Shown piece by piece: positions 1 through 10,809 of a stretch of 64,000 bases of DNA. Position 1 is the stretch's first letter. The number at the start of each line of letters is the position of its first letter. The DNA is from Calliopum simillimum (Eukaryota > Arthropoda > Insecta > Diptera > Lauxaniidae), in NCBI GenBank assembly GCA_951812925.1, contig OX638371.1, positions 113,545,124 through 113,609,123 of the forward strand, in the 5' to 3' direction. The notes beneath the pieces are model-generated. The model was not told where the DNA came from, searched no databases, and saw only the letters and a program-made list of their open reading frames with translations. Position numbers and translations under genes: made by a program.

Positions 1-53
1 GCCGATTAAATATTTTAGCTCCCTTACGTTACTTGTGTGCACACCTCTGCTTT

Positions 54-1668
54 GGATCCTGCTGATTACAAAAAGTGCTTTGGAACCAAAAATAAATTGC
101 GTTTAGATATTCCGCAACGAGCTTGAAGATACTTTTTTAGGAATTTTTGAGTTTTTGAGTACTTTTTTTAATTTAAACGCTATATCTTTCTAACCAGATA
201 AGGTATTTGCAAAAATTAAATTGCATTTTTGTAAAAATATTTTGAGTCAAATTCCGCATCAATAATAATAAATGTAGTCTTTCCCAATTTTTTTTAGCAG
301 CACTTTAAACTTCAAAATTTGTTAATTTTTTGAGGTGTTTGCACATTCAAGAACCGATTTTTTTCTTATTTTGCTCTAGCAAATTTTTTTTAAAATTTTT
401 ATATTTTTAAGCATTAATTTATCTTTAAAATAATTTCAACAACTAAGTTTTTAGTCATACTTTTACTCACTAAAATCAATTAAGTATAATTAAATTGGGC
501 TTAAAAAAAAATTTATTTTCATGTTTTCAAGGCATTGAAATAAAATATCTTAATGGGATGACGTAAGGTACCACTTTTTTCTTATAAATACATTAGTTTC
601 TAATCTTCTGAGTAAAACAACATTCTTCGCAATATCGAAACCTTGGCAGTTCATGTTATTTTTGGGAAAATAGGTTAACAGATAGCTTTCATAGATTTTC
701 TAAGGAAACTAAAAAAATAAATAAATCAAAAAGAAACTAAAAAATGTATTTGTTGATGCTGATTCCGAATTCGGTCTCAAAATTGCTGTATCTTGTACGG
801 TTAAGGAGATATTTTTACATAAAAGTATAAAAAACACCGTTTTTGCTCTTTTTAATGTGATATTACAAGTCTAGCTTACTTTCAACCACAAAAAGTGGTA
901 TAGTGGTTAAAAGTGCCAGATCTTCTGAGTTATCCTTACCTAAAAAGTTGAAAAAGTGCAAAAGACACGTTTTTTTGTTATTTCTGCTTACGATATTTCG
1001 GAGGAACAAAGAAATATCGATACAATTTAAATTGGGTTTTGAAGAAAAAGGCTGTCACTTTTAACTTCCATACCAGGCTGAAAGTTTTAATGTCTTGATA
1101 TAACAGCTTCAAAAATAGCAAAAACGGTGTTTTTTGCATTTTTAGGTTAGGATATCTCTAAAACCGTGTGCGATAGAGCAATTCTGAGACCGGATTTAGA
1201 ATTTTAATGAGCACATACATCGCAAATGACTATTGTTGTTTCTGTTTCACCACGAAAATTTTAAACTCAAAGTTTTTTTTTTGGCCAAATTTGATTATAT
1301 TTTACGGTTTTTAGTAAGTACAGTGAAGCTTATAGCTTAGTTATTGGAGTCATTTGATAGATAAATAAATGCATACAAAAATAACACCTCAAAATATTAA
1401 CAAATTTTGAAGTTTAAAGTGCCGATAAAAAAAATTGGGAAAGACTAGATTTATTATTATTGATGCAGAACTTGGCTCAAAATATTTTTACAAAAATGCA
1501 ATTTAATTTTTGCAAATACCTTATCTGGTTAGAAAGATATAGCGTTTAAATTAAAAAAAGTACTCAAAAACTCAAAAATTCCTAAAAAAGTACCTTCAAG
1601 CTCGTTGCGGAATATCTAAATGCAATTTGTTTTTGGTTCCAAAGCACTTTTTGTAATCAGCAGGATTC
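54..1668. repeat. 1.6-kb imperfect palindrome
   Basis: The two halves are diverged reverse complements. The outer left arm begins near 54 with CCTGCTGATTAC, and the mirror GTAATCAGCAGG lies near 1,655. Further matched blocks follow inward: the AACCAGATAAGGTATTTGC region pairs with its complement at about 1,510-1,530, and a block with AACACCG (about 830) pairs with CGGTGTT (about 1,125). Arms are about 800 bp with many substitutions. No convincing coding sequence is present. It is best read as a decayed fold-back or head-to-head repeat; related sequence recurs at about 9,860-10,300. Confidence 0.75.
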
Positions 1669-1669
1669 A

Positions 1670-2061
1670 AGGATTCAGAAAAGTCGCGCGCACCTTGACT
1701 TTTTAACACTCTTGGTTTTTCCATACAAAATTTGGACCACTCTAATGTACATACATTCCTGATTGTCGAAACTATGTTCACACCTAATATTCCCAATATT
1801 GTGCATAATAAGGTAGAAATCACTCAAAAATGAAAGATTCTTTGCGCTTGAAAAAAAAAAAACAATGAAAAATATTGCCCAAAAATTTATGGGTACAAAA
1901 TTAACAAAAAATTTCCTTTAAAATTTTGACTATACCACGCCCGTTTATCTAAGTGGAATGCCCTTGTATGGAATGCCAAGCATGTATTATACCAAGAAGC
2001 AATAAATTCAATTAAAGAATGACACAGGATAATAAAAATGTATCTATAATTTTAATTATGA
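1670..2061. other. AT-rich spacer, nothing recognised
   Basis: Low-complexity AT-rich sequence. The 75-codon open frame on the minus strand overlaps the palindrome edge and resembles no known protein. Confidence 0.5.
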
Positions 2062-2757
2062 ATATGGGCACGGCCACCGTTGGGAACGTTATGTTCGCAC
2101 GCACATTTTTGCCCATATCTCTTTGAAAAATAATCAAACATCATGATATCTTAAGTGCATGTAATAAGGCTTCCTAAGGCCAATATTTCATAGGAACAAA
2201 GTTTTTGTCTATCGCTTATGGCTTTGGAGTTATAAGAGTTTAAGTCCCGTTGGGAACGTTATTTTTTTTTGCAAGCAAGTTTTGAGGTCAGTGCACATTT
2301 TCTAAAAAGTCTGCGAATCCAGTAATGTGTTTTCCCGAAGATCTTCTATAATTTGAAGGTAAAGGATGAAAGTTATGATTGAACTTAAAATTGTGCAGAA
2401 AAAATGATTTTTGGTGGTTTTATAGACGTTAAAGCAACGTTGGTTACGTTATGCAAAAGCTTTGGGAACGTTATGCGTTTGAATTTCCATAAATAAATTG
2501 AGGGCAAATACAGCCAAACAGTCCAAACATCCATAAAGATGAAAATATGTGAATATTTCATTCCTTGGAAGGTTCCCATTTACACTACATTACAAATTTT
2601 TTGCTCCAAGACCTCGATACATATTTTTTTAATTACGATTTCTCCCAAAAGAATAAAGCTATCTACATGAAACTTGGTACAGATAATTCTGAGAGCCATT
2701 TTCTGATCAGGATTAAAATTGAGCGTGATCGGTTAATGTTCACGCCTGCCACCCATA

Positions 2758-4054
2758 TACAGGGTGGCTGATTCGAACTGTTACCAACTTCAGATAGACT
2801 TATCTGACAGATGGAACATGACAGCTGTCTAAAAATTGGCATGATGTTAGTTCATTCTATTGTCAACAAGTAACCAAAAGCATTTGCGCGTCAGTTTATT
2901 GAAAATAAAAAATTTTCAAAATAGAATTCAAACGAAATAGTGTGATTGCTCTTTATTTGGCTGGAAAATCGCAACCAGCAATTGTTCGTGAGCTGAAACA
3001 TTTAAAAGTGAATAAAATGTTTGTGTATCGGACCATAACACGTTACAATGGTACCGGCAGCGTTGCCAAACGACATGGTGGTGGTCGGAAAATAACTGCA
3101 ACATCACCAGAAATGGTTCGAAAGGTGAAGGCCAGAATTGAGCGAAATCCGAGACGCAGTGGCAGACAAATGGCTGCCGAGCTGAAAATATCGCGTGAAC
3201 GAATGCAACACATATTGTCAAACAAGCTCGGACTAAAGGCCCTCAAGTTCCAAACGGCGCATGATCTCACTCCTGCTCAAAAAAAAGTTAGGCTCGATAG
3301 AGCCAAGGAGTTGTTTCGCTTGCACGCCGCCGGAAATCTGTCACAAATTGTCTTCTCTGATGAGAAAAATTACTGTATCCAGCAATATGTAAACAAACAA
3401 AATGATCGGGTTTACTTGATAGAAAATTTGAATGTTCGTTTGGCCACCAGGACGCAGGCACCACCGAATGTGATGGTTTGGGCTGCAGTGACTGCTGATG
3501 GGCGCTCACCACTCGTTTTTTTGGCCGCTGGCGTCAAAGTAAACGCCCAGGTGTATCGTGAATCAGTGTTGGAGGGTGCTTTACTACCGTGGGCACGCAA
3601 ACATTTCGGTCGCAAGCCATGGACATTCCAACAAGACTCGGCACCGTCACACAAAGCTCGTGTGAATCAAGAATGGTTAGAAAAAAACGTTCCTAGCTTC
3701 ATTTCTGCTCAACAATGGCTCTCAAATTCGCCTGATGCGAATCCGCTGGATTTCTCAATCTGGGGTATGTTGGACAGGAAGGTCTTGACTAAAAAATACC
3801 AGAGCGTTGATGCGCTAAAAGTGGCCCTTCAACGAGAATAGCGCAAACTTCTACAAAATCAAATTCGTGCAGCATGCGACTCGTTCTTCGACCGTCTACG
3901 GGCCATAGTTAAGGCCAAAGGTGGCCATATCGAAAATCTCAAGTAGATTCTTAAAATTTCCCAACAATTATAGCGTTTGATCAATAAAATCTGTGCATGG
4001 AAACTAAAAATATAGTCTTTTGAATTGGTAACACTTCGAATCAGCCACCCTGTA
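2758..4054 (+). mobile_element. maT (DD37D) mariner-type transposon, near-complete
   Basis: A 1,297-bp unit with matching termini: TACAGGGTGGCTGATTCGAA at 2,758 and its reverse complement ending at 4,054. TA dinucleotides lie immediately outside (2,756-2,757 and 4,055-4,056), as expected for Tc1/mariner insertion. Size, TIRs and the encoded DD37D transposase fit the maT group. It lies inside the 2,062-5,112 element, so it is the younger insertion. Good preservation of termini and reading frame implies fairly recent activity. Confidence 0.92.
2921..3946 (+). pseudogene. maT transposase with one internal stop
   Basis: Cut-and-paste transposase of the IS630/Tc1/mariner superfamily. An N-terminal helix-turn-helix region with the linker KRHGGGRKIT is followed by a catalytic domain. 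The triad is visible: Asp in FSDEKNY, Asp in FQQDSAPSHK and Asp in SPDANPLDFSIW. The last two are separated by 37 residues, which defines DD37D (maT). Length from 2,921 to the final TAG at 3,944-3,946 is about 341 codons, normal for the family. Two lesions are seen: no ATG at the 5' end (ATA at 2,921 sits where a start is expected; the first open codon commonly called is GTG at 2,942), and an in-frame TAG at 3,839-3,841 (possibly a former Trp codon) that removes the last 34 residues. It is probably inactive or only weakly active. Confidence 0.9.
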
Positions 4055-5112
4055 TATGCTAGTTAAAACATTGTATGGGAAGATTAACCGATAACGTCCA
4101 ATTTTAGTCTCAGGCAGCTTAGTGATATTGTCGTTATCTGTACCAAATTTCATGCATTTAGCTAAATTCGTATGGCCGCCAGTCTGGGTTCAGCAAAAAA
4201 AATGAAATCGAAAATAAATTTTTTATGGTTTTTTCAGATTTTTATGTTGAGCCCTGACAGGTGGCTGAACGGATTAAGCTAGATGCATGAAATTTGGTAC
4301 ATGTAACAAGAATATTACTAGGTTGTTTCGGAAACTTCAAAAAGCCTGTAAAGAACGAAATATTTGTGATATCCTATGCACTTGGATAGATCTCAAAATA
4401 GCAATTAGCGTGATTTATGTCCATAACTTCCTCTTCAATCCAACAGTTCTTATTGGTTGATTTAAATTATTGTAAGGAATTTCCATCCCTTTCAACACAG
4501 CTCATCGCGTGGATTCAGAAGAAATTTTAGTAATAAAAATATAACTTATGATTTTTGATTAAAAATGTTGGGAACGTTATACATATTTAGTGTTCACCAT
4601 GGTAGATACTTTATTTAGGTAATTTTAAAATGGATTCAGAAACTAGACTGAATATACTCGAAAAGGGTGATTGCATTTTAATATTTTACCCACTAACTTC
4701 CGCTACAAGAAACTTCTAAATATATTTCGTTGGGAACGTTATGTTTTTTTTTGCGGTAGAAATCATCGCCAACAAATATGCACAAGCAACTGGTTTCCCT
4801 TCAAAATATCAATGTAAATCCTCAACTTCAAACATTTTCTCTCTGAGGAAATCAAAATTGCATTGATACAATAAAAATAAACCAAATTTTTACCTTCTTT
4901 TCGGGACTGGTTTTTTTGGAATTTTTTTTTTTTTCTTTTCACAAGCATGAGTAAGTTCTTATGAAAAAAGCACCCCTAAATCAACTTATATACTTGAAAA
5001 TGGTATTTTTTGACAGCATTAGATGTAAACTTATGAAATATGGGCAAATGAGAGGGAGATTTAAAGAAAAAAAAAAGTTGTATAGCTTCGTCTTACGTGG
5101 CCGTGCCCATAT

Positions 5113-6671
5113 GTAAGAATAAATTACATGCATGTTTCATTTTATAACAATGTTTGTACATTCATATTTGAAAAGTGCAATAAGTGAAACATCTTTAGTA
5201 CTAATACTATTTTTAGTGCACGAAAGATAGACGTCATTTTAACATTTATTTACATAAACTCGTTCATGGGTTTATTAGGTTCAGGTATACAGGGTGGATA
5301 GGAATAAGTAGAACCCGGAAAATTTAAAATTCCTGGGATTATTAAATTTTTTGAAATTCGCCTAACCAATGGAGTTATTGATGCTCATTAGCTCACATTT
5401 TGCTAGAAATGAATAAAATTGGGCTCTGTTTTCACGCAAAGTTTACTTGGTGTTGTGAAATTGATGGCATTAAGTTGAAAAAATGATATTGGTCACTTAT
5501 ATCGAACGAGGCATCACAATTTTAAAACGCTCATAACTTTGTTATTTAGGTAAAATCATCACGGTTCTAAGAATCTGTGAATACTCTATATATAATTTTT
5601 GCCACATGTTGTGAAAAACTGTTGCCAACTGTTGTGTCAACAGAAAACAATGCGTACTTTTCTTTCACCTTTGCTTTAATTCAATTTTATTATTTATTTT
5701 ATATCGTATTCATAAATTTGAGCAAAAAGTACATACATAATAGGTTTGTACATTCTATTAAAAGCCAGAACGACGCCATCGCCAACAAATTAAAATGTAT
5801 TCGTAATTGAAATTAGCGAAAAATATTATGAACAACAGCAGACTATTATTCAGACAGATCTAAAAATCATAGCCTTGATAGCGTTCATTCATATTTTTGA
5901 GGAACATAAAAATTTCAATAAAATCAATTTGACTAAGGAATTTATTCTCAACTGAAACAAAGTCAGAATATTAATTAAAAAAATAAATGTACGTACAAGC
6001 AAACTTTCATTACTCATATTCTCTAGAGCGCAACAATTATTCAATTAATTGAGAGAATAAAAAGGAAAAGATAGACAAAATTCAAATAAAACCCCACCCA
6101 CCTCTTTTGAGCATGGTAACAGATGTTTTGCAAAAAAACTTGCTAAATATTAAGAAAAAAAAAAAAACAAAATCTAATTTCTTAACATAGAGAATGGGAA
6201 AGAGCAAAAAGTAAATAATAAAACACGTGTCGCAATAAACAATTCAGAAGCGGACATTCGCATATTTTAGAACAATTAATAAAAAATGAATCATAGATAA
6301 TATACTACAATAGAAGACAAAAATATGTTAAAAGGAAACTATTTAGCAGAAATTAAAATGAGTTAATTAATATCGGAATCATGGGAATTCAGTCGTATAA
6401 TTTCTTTTTTACGGTTTTTAAAAGTTCACAAAGAACTCGTAAAAATATAAAAAAATTAACAGCAAAAGAACTACATAATAAATGTACTATTTTAGTATTG
6501 GCCTGTGATGATACCATTACCATTCAAATCATATATCTTGAAAACCATACCTCAGATATCAAAATTTTGTAGAACAGTTTTCAAGATGGGAAAAATACCT
6601 TTGGTGTGGCACCAATATTTGCTGAATCTATCTATCTAACGGATCCTAACTTGACTTTTTCAGAGTTAATG
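5113..6671. other. AT-rich intergenic stretch
   Basis: No gene, TIR pair or tandem array was recognised. Short open frames at 5,577-5,810 and 6,381-6,572 have AT-driven composition (rich in Phe, Ile, Asn and Lys) and no motif. Confidence 0.5.
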
Positions 6672-7354
6672 TAGGGTAAGGGAGGGAAATATGGACCACC
6701 CATCTTTCTTTTTTAAATAAAACCCAAAATACATAAAACAAAACAATTAATTTTATGTCATTCAGTAAAGGAAATAATTTACCTTTGTTCTGATTCACTT
6801 TTAGATAAATATCTCATCAGGATAAAGAAAAAAAAAATAAAAAAACTGAAAATACTCAAAATGAAGATAAAAAAAGTGTAGTGTAATATGGACCATATAG
6901 TCCATTTGGTACAGAAGTTGCATATAAAAATGTCACTTCCACATTCGGCACATTTTTCATGACTCCAAGAACGTCAGATTACACATTCAACCCAAAATTC
7001 GCCACGTCGATCTTCTGAGTAAAGGGTGTTACATTATATGCATTTTTTATCATTTGTTTCCTTTGTAGTTAACGAATTACATATAATGACCATCAGACTC
7101 GTCATGAAAACTGCAACTAGATTCTCCATCTGAAAAAGATGATAAATACATTTGTTTTTGAGGCTTTTTTCTTTGGTGATCCATATTACCCACAGCACGT
7201 GTTGGTGAAATAAATGGTTTTCTTATCAAAAACTCTTTTGGTTAATGAACTTATTTGTGCTAATAAATTATAAATGGTATTCACTGACTTTATATAATTA
7301 ACCATTTATTTAAAAACGCGATGTCTTTAACACATTGGCTGCCAGACCAAATTT

Positions 7355-7543
7355 CCCAGTGTGCCAGACGGTTCATATCTTCGCTTTTTTACCCGTTGCG
7401 GATCCATTACTGATCCGTTTGCGGGAGAAATTCCAAAAAAAAAAACGATTCGCTTTTTTTTTGGGAATCTCTCCCGCCAACGGATCAGTAACGGATCCGT
7501 AACGGATAAAAAAGCGGAGATTTGAACCGTCTGGCACACTGGG
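7355..7543. mobile_element. 189-bp inverted-repeat MITE inside the piggyBac-like element
   Basis: Starts CCCAGTGTGCCAGACGGTTC and ends with the complement of the same sequence. The inner halves also pair (CGGATCAGTAACGGATCC region). The related piggyBac-like copy at 34,834 lacks it and so shows the empty site (AGACCAATTTTTGTACTG). This confirms insertion, with a short T-run at the junction as the possible 3-bp duplication. Confidence 0.8.
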
Positions 7544-7861
7544 TTTGTACTGTTTCCCAGGGTGCCAAAAATTTTTTTTTCTATTTTCATGTTTTCTATG
7601 AAATAACAGTCATTGTTAGGTATTAAGTTGCGTTTCCGCAACTTTTGGAAGTCCTAGAAAAGATTAAGTCCTGGCTATTGAATAGCATAGCCACGGCACC
7701 CTATGTAAAGATAGACGTCTATCTGTTTGCCATGTGCCATGGCTATTATTTTCAATAGCCAGAAAGAAGTGTTATAAAGTTAACAATACTTTATATAAAT
7801 ATATATGTTTGTATAAACTCTTCATAATAAGTAATTGAAATATGAAATAGTGGGCGTATAG

Positions 7862-8182
7862 TTTTACTATACAATTTTCAGTCGTATTTTTTCATTTTCA
7901 ATACGCAAGTTTAGAGAAAAGCTAGTAAGTGAGCTTCTCGATATTCGTTCACTAGATCCATCTCGACCAGAATCAAGACGAGCCAAAGGTCACTATCTCA
8001 TTGACAGGCTTAACTCATCTGGGAAAAAAATTTACAGAAAGTGTTATGTTTGCTACAATATGATCACCAAGGAAGAAGGTCGTGAGGTTGCTCGGAAAAA
8101 AGCAAAACAAACTGCTACTTTTTGTGAAGGATGTTCAAATCAACCACAAATGTGCAGAGATTGTTTTAATATCAGACACTAA
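7862..8182 (+). pseudogene. piggyBac transposase C-terminal remnant
   Basis: An open frame of about 106 codons ending in TAA. The last 75 residues form the cysteine-rich C-terminal domain of piggyBac-family transposases: RKCYVCY, then CEGCSNQPQMC, then CRDCFNIRH near the end. In the family this domain coordinates zinc and binds the transposon ends. The catalytic DDD core is absent, so the fragment cannot transpose. It lies inside TTAA-flanked termini, which supports the assignment independently of the domain. Confidence 0.82.
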
Positions 8183-9137
8183 AAAATTAAATGACTAAAA
8201 AAAAAATTTAAAAGAAAAAGAGTTATAACTACAATACTTAAGATATTTTTTTACTGTTTGTTCACTTGATTTAACTATAAACATTGTTGAAATGAACCAC
8301 AAATGTTTTTAAGCTTACCACAAATAAAAAAGAAGTGAAAAATTTTTCAGTTTTGTTTTGTTTTTATTCTTTCTCGAAATAAACGGCTATAAAATCTAAA
8401 CAAACCACAAACTCCTCAAACCAAGTTCACTTAGCACTAAGAGTGGTATTAGGCTTTTCGTTTTGTATTGAATTTTGTTTCTAGTGGCTACGCATTTTTC
8501 ATGACAAGGCAAAATAGCAAAAAACTACTGGCTATGGAAATCCATAGCCAAAAGCATGAATGAAACTGTACTGGCTATTGAAATCAATAGCCATGGCAGC
8601 CAATGTGTTAAAGTGAAATAATGAAATATACTCACTAGAAAAAAATGATCACTGATCTTTTTTTTTAGAAAAATCAACTTTACAGAAACATGCGAGTTCA
8701 CCGAAGGCTAAAATCGCTCTATTATAAGCTTTAAGGATTAGCGTTAAGTTTGAACATGAATAACGGTAAATCTTATGTATGCAGTTGGAAATAACCGTGT
8801 GGTCCATATAACCCACGTAGTCCATATTTACCTCCCTTACCCTACTCATTTAATTTTTATGTTTACCAATTTTGGGTCGTTTTTTCATACGCAACGAATA
8901 TCCGGCAACTATCCGGTATACCGGGTTTAACTCAGTATCCAAAATCCGGTCGGCCGGATAATTTCTTAAAATTTTTAAAGTAAATAAACTTGATGGTTAA
9001 TACATAGCTAATAAAATAGCTACTAATTCTGGTGGCTTCTAGAAAACTTCAGCGGCTTGAAAATTTTAACGGCTGCTTCATATTTTTAGAACTTGCTTAT
9101 AATTTTGCTGAGGATCTTGCTGCCCGAAAAAGACATT

Positions 9138-9244
9138 GGGGGATATCGTGAATAAATATTCCCGGGGAATTCTCTCAGACCGCCGTGCATTCTCTATTGG
9201 AATTTAAGAAAATTCCCCGGGAATCTTGATTCACGATAACCCCC
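9138..9244. mobile_element. 107-bp hairpin MITE, copy 1
   Basis: The ends are near-perfect reverse complements (GGGGGATATCGTGAAT at the left, ATTCACGATAACCCCC at the right), with an inner CCCGGGGAATT pair. The same family is seen at 20,011-20,100 and 29,801-29,883, so it is a mobile or at least dispersed small element. Confidence 0.75.
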
Positions 9245-10809
9245 ATTAATTCATTAGTTTTCATACCTACGCTGCTAGGTCCGCCTGCAGCGGGGTCTCT
9301 TTATTTATATCTGGAAGCTCAACTATCAAACGATTGGAAATAAATTACTCCATTTCCGACTGTCCTGATGCAAAGTTACCCGTCTATAATCAGGATAAAT
9401 CAAAATAAATAGTGGACTAACTGCAATTTTACATAATGCTATCGATATCCTTATTCTGAATTATACATATTTATTTCGAGTTTATTTTGTCATAAATCGT
9501 AAAACTATCATCGGGTACATAATTTGTACGCACGCACATGAGTGTATTGGGAATTTGTTGGTTTTTTTTTTAGAACGATATTAGTCAGTGGTTTTGAGTT
9601 TGACTTTATTGACGACGGGATGGGGATGTGTTCGTACTCATTTCAGGATTTTAAAACTGCTTCAAGTAAAATCGGAGCTGATCGGTTTCGTAAGTTACAG
9701 CCAATTACATGGTTTTTTATTTTCTACTGTACAATAACAAAAAAGTTTAAATCAAAATGTCATTGATTCAACACGAAATGATGTAAAATAACTCGTGCGC
9801 ACTAATAGAATCGAAAAAACAGGGTTCTCAAATCAAACCGTTGGTAGTTCTTTGCACTTTTGTAAAAAAAAATGCATTTTTTTTTTAAATTGGCCCAAAT
9901 CTTCAAAAAGAACAAGAAATTTAAGCAAAAATTATCATTTATATTGGATTTGCCCATTTTAAATCTGAATCCGGTCACATAATTGCTCTATCGCATATAG
10001 TTTTTTAGATATCCTAACATATAAAAAAAATTAATGACGATTTTGCATAATTTTTGATGTTATATAAGAAGACCAGATAATTGTAAGTCATAAAACCTGA
10101 TACAGAAGCTAAAAGATCCATTCTTTTTGTTTAAAACTCATTTTGAATTACATCAATATCTTTTGTTTTTTCCAAAATATCTTAACCTTAAGAGTTGAAA
10201 AAGGGCTAAGAATCGGTTTTTGGCTATATTTGGGGTTAAATATAGGACGAATGAAATTGTTATGCTATTTTATATCAAATGCATTATTTAGTACTATTCT
10301 CAGTCTTCAAAATGAGTTATAAAGGTTCGTTCTATTTTCCATTACAAAGCTATGATCATTTTAAAAAGGCATTACATTTACATTTTCAGGTAAATTTGTA
10401 TGAGAGCCCTCCTAGGAGGTTGAGATAAGGGATGGACATTTTTAGAAACAAATGTTGAGGAGAGGAACATGTTAGGAGTTGCTTATCATTTTTCCTTCAT
10501 AGGGAACTTTCAGGGTGGTTATTATTTACTGCACAGTAATTGATTGTTACTTACGAAACCAATCAGCTCCGATTTTACTTGAAGCAGTTTTATAATCCTG
10601 CCCACTGTGTAATAAAGCATTAAAAAAGTTGTGTGTTTGGACTTTTTGCGCATTACAAATATAAATTTTTGTATTCTTTCGTTATTCTTCCAAACATTGT
10701 CGCAATGGAAAGAGAAAACAATATCTCTTTTTGCTACTCATTTCATTTTGCTGTTTACCTTTTTTGGCGCAATTATTCAATAAAAATGGCACACAAAAAA
10801 CGAATTTAA
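9245..10809. other. Repeat-derived intergenic DNA
   Basis: No gene recognised. Sequence at about 9,860-10,300 resembles the inner part of the 54-1,668 palindrome (shared phrases around AATTGCTCTATCGC and GATATCC). The 74-codon open frame at 9,542-9,766 has no recognisable domain. A short phrase near 9,660 (AAACTGCTTCAAGTAAAATC) recurs inverted near 10,580, giving another ancient inverted pair. Confidence 0.5.

Larger units (their letters stand above)
2062..5112. mobile_element. 3.05-kb TIR element, host of the maT insertion
   Basis: The 16-bp sequence ATATGGGCACGGCCAC at 2,062-2,077 has its exact reverse complement at 5,097-5,112, which suggests the termini of one element. The interior is AT-rich, without its own recognisable transposase, and carries several copies of a TTGGGAACGTTAT-like motif (near 2,079, 2,249, 2,458, 4,569 and 4,729). 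A complete maT transposon sits inside at 2,758-4,054. Family unknown; no clear target-site duplication was found. It could be a non-autonomous DNA transposon or two halves of an older repeat. Confidence 0.55.
7331..8607 (+). mobile_element. piggyBac-like element, internally deleted
   Basis: It is flanked by TTAA on both sides (7,327-7,330 and 8,608-8,611), the hallmark of piggyBac insertion. Termini are CACATTGGCTGCCA and its reverse complement. Subterminal repeats around GGCTATTG and CAATAGCC occur near both ends. At about 1.28 kb it is too short to encode a whole transposase (near 2.4 kb with UTRs) and keeps only the C-terminal coding part at 7,862-8,182. A second, truncated copy of its left end lies at 34,834-35,123. 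Confidence 0.85.
6672..8844. mobile_element. 2.2-kb TIR element with nested insertions
   Basis: TAGGGTAAGGGAGG at 6,672 is mirrored by CCTCCCTTACCCTA ending at 8,844, followed on each side by similar inner sequence (AATATGGAC and GTCCATATT). The outer TA pairs could be the target duplication of a Tc1/mariner-type element. The interior contains further GGACCATA and TGGTCC motifs. A TTAA-flanked piggyBac-like element interrupts it at 7,331-8,607. No coding sequence of its own is visible. Confidence 0.65.

Noticed and set aside
7327..7641. 104-codon minus-strand open frame
   Set aside because: It spans the MITE and the piggyBac-like left end; the frame is a by-product of the inverted repeat.
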